Below are positions 17,084 through 23,532 of a DNA stretch of 64,000 nucleotides, piece after piece; within the stretch, counting starts at the first letter, position 1; each line of letters starts with the position of its first letter. The DNA is taken from positions 4,650,001-4,714,000 of the forward strand of contig NZ_AP025281.1 of assembly GCF_024347195.1 (NCBI RefSeq), written 5' to 3'. The notes beneath the pieces were generated by a model. It was not told the origin of the DNA. It saw only the letters and a list, made by a program, of their open reading frames with translations, and did not search any database. Source of the DNA: Aliamphritea hakodatensis. Its GTDB lineage: Bacteria > Pseudomonadota > Gammaproteobacteria > Pseudomonadales > Balneatricaceae. A program made the position numbers and the translations under genes.

Positions 17084-18379
17084 TTACTGAGCAGCACCCG
17101 GCTCAGCCACCGCTTCACTGTCAATTTCCGGCAACGGCTGATGGTGAATCACCGCCTCAAACGATGCCAGACGCTTATATACAGACAGCAGCTCAACAAT
17201 GGTGGTCCATGAATTCACCAGATACTGAAAGGAATTACTCACCTGCCCAAAGGCCGTCAGAATCTGCTGCAGCACACCAAAGGTGATAGCCCCAACCGCA
17301 ATGGTCGGCACCAGCAATACAAAGACAAAAATATTATCTGCCTGCAGATACATCATCCGGGCAACATTGAAATACATATAGTGAAAATACAGCCGGAAAT
17401 AGTTTTTTCGCACATTGGCAAACAGCTCTCGCAGCGTCACCGGCTCAGCACGGGCCTCATCATCCTCGCCATACACCAACTCCTTACGGAAAGCCGCCTC
17501 CACCCGCTGATTTTTAAACTCCAGCCCCGGCAGTTTGATCCCCACCAGCGCCAGCAAACCGGTACCGAAAATCGCCCACACCAGCGCCGCATAAAACAGC
17601 GGATGCGCAATCTCACCGACAACCGGCAGCTCAGACACATAATCAGACAACACCCAGAGCACCGGCAAAAACGCAAACAGCGTCATCACAGAATCAATAA
17701 TCGACACCCCAAGCCCTTCCATAATAGATGCAAAGCGCATGGTATCTTCCTGTATCCGCTGCGAGGCACCCTCAATATGCCGCACCTGCTCCCATCTGGC
17801 GGTATAGTAGTCATTCATGGCCGTACGCCAGCGGAAAATAAAGTGGCTGACAAAGAAACGCGTCACCACAAAGACAAAAATCGCCAGAAACGCGATCTCG
17901 GAAAAGATCACAATCAGATCAAACAACTCAGACGAAACCGAAGACACCTTCTCATCTGTCACGGCTGCAGCGGCAGCATCCCCGCCCTCAGGATCAATGG
18001 GTTTCAGCGCCGTCTGTACCAGGTCGAAAAACGGCCGGCGCCAGTTGTTAATTGCCACTGATACCTGAACAGAAAAATAGGTCGAAAATAAAATCGCAGA
18101 CGAACCGACAATCGACCACCACTGCCACTTATGATTGGCATACTTAAACCAGAACAGAGAAAACAGCGCCGTACAAAGGAAGTAGTACCCATAAAACAAC
18201 AGGAATGAATCAGTAACAAAGTGCCCTAAACCAATAACCGGTTGCTCATCCGCAATATCCAATCCGACCAGCAAGGCCATCTGATCATTAAAGCCGTACC
18301 AAATCCCGCAACTCACACCCGAAAAAAGCACCACCGACAAAAAAAACATTTTCGGGTTGGGAAAAAAAGAATTAAACAT
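17084..18379 (-). CDS. sbmA: SbmA/BacA-family peptide transporter
   Basis: 431 residues (E. coli SbmA 406). Multi-pass membrane protein with conserved SbmA/BacA segments: FFPNPKMFFLSV at the N-terminus, FRWRTAMNDYYTARWEQVRH, EGASQRIQEDTMRFASIMEG, FNVARMMYLQADNIFVFVLL and a late FGQVSNSFQYLVNSWTTIVE. No nucleotide-binding domain; family members are proton-driven importers of peptides such as microcins and proline-rich antimicrobials. A 30-residue Gly/Ala/Glu-rich insertion near residue 130 (GGDAAAAAVTDEK) may explain the extra length. It lies downstream of two secreted protease genes on the same strand. Confidence 0.9.
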   Translation of the reverse strand: MFNSFFPNPKMFFLSVVLFSGVSCGIWYGFNDQMALLVGLDIADEQPVIGLGHFVTDSFLLFYGYYFLCTALFSLFWFKYANHKWQWWSIVGSSAILFSTYFSVQVSVAINNWRRPFFDLVQTALKPIDPEGGDAAAAAVTDEKVSSVSSELFDLIVIFSEIAFLAIFVFVVTRFFVSHFIFRWRTAMNDYYTARWEQVRHIEGASQRIQEDTMRFASIMEGLGVSIIDSVMTLFAFLPVLWVLSDYVSELPVVGEIAHPLFYAALVWAIFGTGLLALVGIKLPGLEFKNQRVEAAFRKELVYGEDDEARAEPVTLRELFANVRKNYFRLYFHYMYFNVARMMYLQADNIFVFVLLVPTIAVGAITFGVLQQILTAFGQVSNSFQYLVNSWTTIVELLSVYKRLASFEAVIHHQPLPEIDSEAVAEPGAAQ

Positions 18380-18597
18380 AAAAACATTCCTATCAGACGA
18401 GTCTCTGTAAGACGGGCAGCAAGATCAAAAGTTCACGCCACCTTCGCACACCGGTCATCAACAGCCTAACAGAGAACCACAACCTGAGCATGCTCTAAAC
18501 CAATAAATAGTATTTTGCTTTCCGATACTTATCCACAAGAAACCGCGACACATCCTTTTTATCCAGCACAACAGCAACTCACCATGCCGCGGCGCTC

Positions 18598-19362
18598 TCA
18601 CCACTTCCACGGCACGCTTTGCGGCCTGAAATTTTCTGCCGTCACCGCCAGACTTTCATCCGTTTCCAAACGCCCGCTGTGCAAGCCAACCAGGTACCAG
18701 CCATCCTTTTCTTCAGAAAGCACCGGCCCACCGGAATCACCACCGGTCGTACGGCAATTACTTTGCAGTAAACGCTTACTCTCATGCAAAGCCTTAACCT
18801 TACAACCCGCCTGAACCGTTAATACGAATGCCCGGTCTCCCCGATAACCTGCCTGGATCAACGATTTGCCCTGAAACATACCATCCGCTTCCAGCAACGG
18901 CAGGTAACCCAACGCCCTTCCCAGCGGCTTGTTTAACTTCAGCAAAGCCCAGTCCCGCTTCACCTTATTCATTTCATTGTGCTTTGAATAGGTATAACCC
19001 GGCGCGATCTGCATCGAAACACCTTTGGCAATCCCCTGAAAAGACTCCTTTTCCACACCGGCAACAAAGGTCAGATACTTCGCCGGATACCAGCGACCAA
19101 CCCGCTGATTCCACAAACAATGGGCCGCAGTCAGCACCACATCCTCAGCCACCAGCGTCGCCGTACAGTGCCCGTAACCCGCCAGATTTATCCGCCCGAT
19201 CGCCCGCCAGGGAAACTGCTGGCTCGACACCCATTTACGCTCCTGTGGATAATTTTCATGCAACACTGAAGCAGACTTATCTGCCGACCACACCGGCCCG
19301 GCAAGCGCACCGGACATAACAATCCACACAATAAACAACCGAGACAGTTTTACTACAGACAC
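18598..19362 (-). CDS. Secreted trypsin-like serine protease (S1 family), copy A
   Basis: 254 residues with a signal peptide (LFIVWIVMSGALAGPVWSAD, cleavage near residue 26). Catalytic triad visible: His81 in LTAAHC, Asp137 in RDWALLKL, Ser210 in TGGDSGGP. Four cysteines (66, 82, 187, 203) could form two disulfides, one of them the canonical pair next to the catalytic His. Predicted periplasmic or extracellular endopeptidase; substrate unknown, because the S1-pocket region (CRTTGGDS) does not match trypsin's DSCQGDS. It is a paralogue of the next gene, sharing the block FPWRAIGRINLAG.G.CTATL. Confidence 0.85.
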   Translation of the reverse strand: MSVVKLSRLFIVWIVMSGALAGPVWSADKSASVLHENYPQERKWVSSQQFPWRAIGRINLAGYGHCTATLVAEDVVLTAAHCLWNQRVGRWYPAKYLTFVAGVEKESFQGIAKGVSMQIAPGYTYSKHNEMNKVKRDWALLKLNKPLGRALGYLPLLEADGMFQGKSLIQAGYRGDRAFVLTVQAGCKVKALHESKRLLQSNCRTTGGDSGGPVLSEEKDGWYLVGLHSGRLETDESLAVTAENFRPQSVPWKW

Positions 19363-19466
19363 AATTCCGCCTTTAAATACAAAGCTCCAATTTCAGAACA
19401 CAGACTAAACCACAAAGTGACAGCCAGACCAACCTAAGCCAGAGATATCCTCTGCCATGCACCGGA

Positions 19467-20267
19467 TCAGAACCCGGACCAGAACTCTGAATAGACGCGA
19501 GCCGCCACCGCCAGACTGGCAGAATCTCCAACCCTGACACTGTGCAACCCCAGCACATACCACCGGCCTTCCTGCCTGAACAGCAACGGCCCACCGGAAT
19601 CACCATACCCGCTCTGACAGTTGCTTCTGAGCAATCGCTGACGGTCATAAATACCGGTAATAACACACCTCTGCTGAACGGTCAGCACTTCCTGCCTGTC
19701 ATAGCGGTAACCGGCATGCACCACCGGCATCCCGACTGACGGCCGCATGCCCGTAGCCAGAGAGACTGACCCCAACATGTCACCAAGCGGCTTATCGAGC
19801 CTTAACAATGCCCAGTCCGATCGCACGTCCAGCCAGGGTTTAGCGGCCTGACTCACTGCCGCACTGAAAGCCCGGGAAACAAGCATGCGCTTAATACCTG
19901 CGACCGCCTGAACATTTTTGCCATTCATACCTACAACAAACTTCAGATACTGCAGCGGATACCAGCGACCCATATCACGATTCCACAGACAATGAGCCGC
20001 CGTCAGAACAACATCCCGGGCAATCAGCGTCGCCGTACAGTAACCCCGCCCCGCCAGATTGATCCGGCCAATCGCCCGCCACGGAAAAACATCTCCGGAC
20101 ACAACAACTCTGGGTGAATAGATGTACTGCTGATCAGAAGACACAGCAGGACCAGATACCGGGCCACCATAAACACCGGCAATATAGAACCAGACAACCA
20201 GAACAGCCGCCCGGATAATGCACGAAACTCCCTTTCCGCCTCCCCCCGATTCAACATTGTGAACCAT
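19467..20267 (-). CDS. Secreted trypsin-like serine protease (S1 family), copy B
   Basis: 266 residues from ATG 20267 (MVHNVESGGGG), though the start is uncertain and the frame is open to 20309. A hydrophobic segment (IIRAAVLVVWFYIAGVYGG) is a signal peptide or anchor. Triad: His92 in LTAAHC, Asp151 in SDWALLRL, Ser224 in GYGDSGGP. Same fold and closely similar N-terminal half as the neighbour 104 bp downstream, so the pair arose by tandem duplication. The 120-150 loop is longer here. Function of the pair unknown; proximity to an SbmA-type peptide importer suggests extracellular peptide processing, which is only a guess. Confidence 0.83.
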   Translation of the reverse strand: MVHNVESGGGGKGVSCIIRAAVLVVWFYIAGVYGGPVSGPAVSSDQQYIYSPRVVVSGDVFPWRAIGRINLAGRGYCTATLIARDVVLTAAHCLWNRDMGRWYPLQYLKFVVGMNGKNVQAVAGIKRMLVSRAFSAAVSQAAKPWLDVRSDWALLRLDKPLGDMLGSVSLATGMRPSVGMPVVHAGYRYDRQEVLTVQQRCVITGIYDRQRLLRSNCQSGYGDSGGPLLFRQEGRWYVLGLHSVRVGDSASLAVAARVYSEFWSGF

Positions 20268-20450
20268 AACAGTTAAGCGTATTAAGTTACCCCTGCCGCC
20301 GCGTCCCACGACGGATTTTCAAAGCATAGCAAAGCACGGGAATATCATGCGGACAAAAATTCATACCCGCAACACAGCACGAAAGCACAACAAAAACTGT
20401 AAGGGATAAAAATAAGAGAATAAAGAGTCATAAGAAAAGGGAAATAGAAG

Positions 20451-20526
20451 TGGTGGGTTGTATAGGATTCGAACCTATGACCAATTGGTTAAAAGCCAAC
20501 TGCTCTACCAACTGAGCTAACAACCC
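20451..20526 (-). tRNA. tRNA-Lys (TTT), copy 1
   Basis: 76-nt cloverleaf with encoded CCA, anticodon loop CTTTTAA, D-arm TAGCTCAGTTGGTAGAGCA and T-arm AGGTTCGAATCCT. Last of the four-tRNA cluster. It differs from copy 2 only at one acceptor pair (T-A here, C-G there). Confidence 0.98.
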
Positions 20527-20574
20527 ACGCTTGTACCTCTCCCCATACCACTTTTCTGAAGAACTCAGAAAAAG

Positions 20575-20650
20575 TGGTGGGTCGTATAGGATTCGAACCT
20601 ATGACCAATTGGTTAAAAGCCAACTGCTCTACCAACTGAGCTAACGACCC
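20575..20650 (-). tRNA. tRNA-Lys (TTT), copy 2
   Basis: 76-nt cloverleaf with encoded CCA and anticodon TTT; the acceptor stem reads GGGTCGT / ACGACCC. Offset from copy 1 by exactly 124 bp, a tandem duplication. Confidence 0.98.
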
Positions 20651-20654
20651 GTAG

Positions 20655-20730
20655 TGGCTCCTCGAGCTGGACTCGAACCAGCGACCAATAGATTAACAGT
20701 CTACTGCTCTACCAACTGAGCTATCGAGGA
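20655..20730 (-). tRNA. tRNA-Asn (GTT)
   Basis: 76-nt cloverleaf with encoded CCA. The anticodon loop CTGTTAA gives GTT. Acceptor TCCTCGA / TCGAGGA. Only 4 bp separate it from tRNA-Lys copy 2, so the cluster is one transcript. Confidence 0.98.
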
Positions 20731-20750
20731 ACAACGTTTCTCACATTTAA

Positions 20751-20841
20751 TGGCGGAGGAGCAGGGATTCGAACCCTGGAAGGGCTATTAACCCTCGCCG
20801 GTTTTCAAGACCGGTGCTTTCAACCACTCAGCCACCCCTCC
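20751..20841 (-). tRNA. tRNA-Ser (TGA)
   Basis: 91-nt class II tRNA with encoded CCA, anticodon loop CTTGAAA (anticodon TGA), long variable arm (CGAGGGTTAATAGCCCTT) and T-arm GGGTTCGAATCCC. First gene of the cluster after the promoter at 20855-20882. Confidence 0.98.
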
Positions 20842-20854
20842 TGTGAGGCCGCGT

Positions 20855-20882
20855 ATATTAAAGGATTTTGCTTTTGTGTCAA
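20855..20882 (-). promoter_or_regulatory. Stable-RNA type promoter of the tRNA cluster
   Basis: Minus-strand TTGACA (-35, 20877-20882), 16-bp spacer, TAATAT (-10, 20855-20860), followed by a GC-rich discriminator (ACGCGGCC). A very A/T-rich stretch lies just upstream (20883-20935), as expected of an UP element. The discriminator suggests stringent control. Confidence 0.8.
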
Positions 20883-21078
20883 CACCCTCTTTTAAAAAAA
20901 CCATAACTTTTTAGAAAATTTTACGGAACAGATCACGGCTCAACTATGCTGATGATATACAAGGTACTTATGACACCCTGCAGGCCTTAATTTCCCGCCT
21001 TATAACTGGGATAATATCGCCACGGCTACAGTGTATATAAGCACTGCAGTACCTCACTGAATCCAACTGGACACATAC

Positions 21079-21915
21079 ATGGCAACTATTGGCAGAAGCA
21101 ATCAATTAAAAGTAGTAAAAGAAGTGAAGTTCGGCGTCTATCTGGACGGGGAAGAACTTGGCGATATTTTACTGCCAGTCCGTTATGTGCCGGAGAACAC
21201 CAAAATCGGTGACATATTAGACGTATTCATTTATCTGGATTCAGACGACTACCTGATCGCCACCACACTGGAACCGAAAACCGCCGTAGGTGAGTTTGCC
21301 TGCCTGACGGCCGTCTCGGTTAACCGTATCGGCGCTTTTTTCGACTGGGGCCTGCCAAAAGACCTGCTGGTGCCTTTCAGTGAGCAGAAACAAACAGTCG
21401 AAGAAGGTAAAAAGTACCTTGTTTATACCTATCTGGATAACGAAACAGACCGTATTGCCGGCTCCACTAAACTCAATAAGTTCCTGGATAACTACCCGCA
21501 CGCATTTAAAAAGGGCCAGCAGGTAGACCTGATTATCGAGGACCATACCCATATCGGCTACAAAGCAATTATCAACGGCACCCACTGGGGCGTTGTGTAT
21601 GACAACGACGTATTCAAACCCCTGCGTTACGGCCAGAAGATGAAAGGCTTTATTAAGCAGATCCGCCCGGACGGCAAAATTAACCTCACTCTGCAAAAGC
21701 TTGGCTATGGCAAAACCGACGATGTCAGCAAACGCATTATGCATATGCTGCAGGAACAGGACGGCTTTATTGCCTGTAACGACAAAACCCCGCCGGATGT
21801 TATCTACAAACTGTTCGGTGTCAGCAAGAAAGCCTTCAAACTGGCCATCGGCCGCCTGTACAAAGAACGCAGCATTACAATCGAAGAACGTGGCATTCGC
21901 CTGAACGAGAAATAA
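21079..21915 (+). CDS. S1-like RNA-binding protein, CvfB/YitL family
   Basis: 278 residues in the CvfB layout. N-terminal S1-like barrels (GRSNQLKVVKEVKFGVYLDG, then VSVNRIGAFFDWGLPKDLLV), a third S1-like region (YGQKMKGFIKQIRPDGKINL) and a C-terminal winged-helix (PPDVIYKLFGVSKKAFKLAI). Members bind RNA or polynucleotides; their role in proteobacteria is poorly known. Cytosolic, with a predicted promoter region shared with the divergent tRNA cluster. No operon partner. Confidence 0.88.
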   Translation: MATIGRSNQLKVVKEVKFGVYLDGEELGDILLPVRYVPENTKIGDILDVFIYLDSDDYLIATTLEPKTAVGEFACLTAVSVNRIGAFFDWGLPKDLLVPFSEQKQTVEEGKKYLVYTYLDNETDRIAGSTKLNKFLDNYPHAFKKGQQVDLIIEDHTHIGYKAIINGTHWGVVYDNDVFKPLRYGQKMKGFIKQIRPDGKINLTLQKLGYGKTDDVSKRIMHMLQEQDGFIACNDKTPPDVIYKLFGVSKKAFKLAIGRLYKERSITIEERGIRLNEK

Positions 21916-21991
21916 CCGGTCTCAGTAAAACGTCCAGTGCCGCTTTGCGCGGCACCCTGCTAGACTCGGGCAAACCGTTTAGGAGAGCCTG

Positions 21992-23065
21992 ATGTCTGCA
22001 TATATTATTGCCGCTGCCAAAACCACCGATGGGCAACCCGCCGGCGGCAGCCACACCCTTTCAGACTGTCAGACTGTTCAGGCCCGGCTCTCAGCTGCAG
22101 GCATCAGCATCCACCACCTGACAATAGACCCTCTGAGTACCGACTGGCACAGCCCGCTCGAACCCGGTCATTTCCGCAGTGGCGCAGCACCTGTAGAAGC
22201 ACTTACCGAAGCCCTCTCCCTCCTGCAGACACCCGGCACGGCCGTTGTCATCAGCGGTACCGACCCCTTGCGCACCGGATACGAAAAAACCGACCGGACG
22301 GCACGCATGGCGATCTACGGTACAGACTATACCCTGATCGACGCCTATACCGATCTCAGTAAAGCTTTTGCCCACCAGCACAGCTTCAGTGAGACACAAT
22401 TCCGGCAGTGTGCTCAGGCGTTATTCGACAACTACCTGCACACCTTTGCAGAACGGCATCCTGACGCACCTCAGCCCGGTGCAGCCTGGTTTAAGCCGGT
22501 GAGCGAACTGTTCCGCGGCGTCGATTGCGCCAACCCGGTACAGGATTTCAGCGGTCAGTTAATACTCTGTCACGCAGACACCGCAGATACCCTGGCGATC
22601 CCTCAGGCACAAAGAGTCGCGGTACGGGGCGCTAGCTGCATAACACTGCCGGCCGACGGTAAACCGGCCATCGCAGAGATTGTCCGTTACGGGCACCTGC
22701 ACAGCACCTTTCAGCAAGCCTGTCAGCAAGCCAGCATAGACTTCAGAGACGCTTTTGTTCATGGTCACGCTATTCTGGATGTTTACACCTGCTTCCCCGT
22801 GGTACCAATGGCCTTTCTGCTAACCACCGGATTTGTCAGTTCGCCGGATGCCCTGCCGCATTTTCTTGCTGAATATCCGGTGACCGTCAGTGGCGGCATG
22901 AATCTCGCTAAAGGCCCCTGGAACAACCCGGCCCTGAGCAGCCTCATTGACAGCTACCGGGTAATCACAGAAGGCCGCAGTCAGATTGCCGGCGTACACG
23001 GCAATGGTGGTCTGGGATATAAACAGGGGTTTGCTATCCTGACCCACGCGGACTATCCCGCATAA
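21992..23065 (+). CDS. Thiolase-fold protein (acetyl-CoA acetyltransferase-like)
   Basis: 357 residues. The C-terminal half carries thiolase-family segments of the SCP2-thiolase/unorthodox type: DVYTCFPVVPMAFLL (active-site-like loop), VSGGMNLAKGPWNN and AGVHGNGGLGYKQGFAIL. The N-terminal half is divergent; VVISGTDPLRTGYEK falls where a nucleophile Cys would lie, and no clear catalytic Cys is visible there. It may therefore be a non-decarboxylating condensing enzyme of unusual specificity or a degenerate paralogue. No fatty-acid genes are adjacent. ATG follows TTTAGGAGAGCCTG. Confidence 0.7.
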   Translation: MSAYIIAAAKTTDGQPAGGSHTLSDCQTVQARLSAAGISIHHLTIDPLSTDWHSPLEPGHFRSGAAPVEALTEALSLLQTPGTAVVISGTDPLRTGYEKTDRTARMAIYGTDYTLIDAYTDLSKAFAHQHSFSETQFRQCAQALFDNYLHTFAERHPDAPQPGAAWFKPVSELFRGVDCANPVQDFSGQLILCHADTADTLAIPQAQRVAVRGASCITLPADGKPAIAEIVRYGHLHSTFQQACQQASIDFRDAFVHGHAILDVYTCFPVVPMAFLLTTGFVSSPDALPHFLAEYPVTVSGGMNLAKGPWNNPALSSLIDSYRVITEGRSQIAGVHGNGGLGYKQGFAILTHADYPA

Positions 23066-23089
23066 AGTTACCCACATATTCTGTGCATA

Positions 23090-23140
23090 AGCCTTGGAAA
23101 AAGATCTGCATAACCGCCATACCCTGCGGTTCCCAAGGCT
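23090..23140. repeat. Two-tier hairpin after the thiolase-like gene
   Basis: AGCCTTGG (23090-23097) with CCAAGGCT (23133-23140), enclosing ACCGC (23113-23117) with GCGGT (23126-23130). There is no T tract, so it is not a standard intrinsic terminator. It may protect the 3' end of the upstream message. Confidence 0.6.
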
Positions 23141-23209
23141 CTCAGCCAGCGGACAGTTAATGATCAACGCCCCCTGTTAAGAAAATAATTTAATTTTTAT
23201 ATATTATTA

Positions 23210-23238
23210 TTGATAATCATTATTATTTGCATTAGTAT
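23210..23238 (+). promoter_or_regulatory. Fur-box promoter
   Basis: TGATAATCATTATTA (23211-23225) matches the 7-1-7 Fur consensus at 14 of 15 positions. It overlaps a promoter with TTGATA (-35, 23210-23215), a 17-bp spacer and TAGTAT (-10, 23233-23238). A bound Fur dimer would cover the -35 and spacer, the classical repression geometry. Confidence 0.7.
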
Positions 23239-23244
23239 CAATCC

Positions 23245-23398
23245 CGCTCGTAAGTGGTCGGCAAAGTACTCACCTCACCGATACTTTGTCATCGCAGGCG
23301 ACGCTGATTTGGCCAGCGTCGCCTGCAAACTTACATGCAAGCTTTACAGGCTCTTGTCATAAGTATTTTTTCAGCGGGTGCTCACCCGCTGTTTTTTT
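23245..23398 (+). ncRNA. Candidate Fur-repressed small RNA
   Basis: About 155 nt from the predicted start to the terminator, with no plausible reading frame. Hairpin 1: CAAAGTA (23262-23268) with TACTTTG (23282-23288), exposing a C-rich loop CTCACCTCACCGA that is complementary to Shine-Dalgarno-like sequences. Hairpin 2: a perfect 13-bp stem GCAGGCGACGCTG (23294-23306) with CAGCGTCGCCTGC (23314-23326). A single-stranded A/U-rich linker with TATTTTTTC (possible Hfq site) precedes terminator hairpin 3. The architecture and Fur box recall RyhB/PrrF, but no sequence relation to them was recognised. It could alternatively be a leader of the selD fusion gene, though a terminator and 130 bp separate them. 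Confidence 0.55.
23372..23398 (+). terminator. Intrinsic terminator of the candidate sRNA
   Basis: CAGCGGGT-GCTC-ACCCGCTG (8-bp GC-rich stem, tetraloop) followed by seven T. It points in the plus direction with no protein gene immediately upstream, so the transcript it ends must be non-coding. Confidence 0.85.
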
Positions 23399-23532
23399 AT
23401 CTGCCCTCAACTGAACATTCATACCGCCCACCCGGACACCCCATTTGCTGACATAAATCAGCACCGGCCAGCTGTATATAGCAGCAACCCTGAGCTACTA
23501 TAGGCCGCATTTCAACCAGCCCGGTTTTCTTC

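Noticed and set aside
23400..23532. Possible riboswitch in front of the selD fusion
   Set aside because: The structured RNA ends at a strong terminator 130 bp earlier, and no known aptamer pattern was recognised in the remaining sequence.
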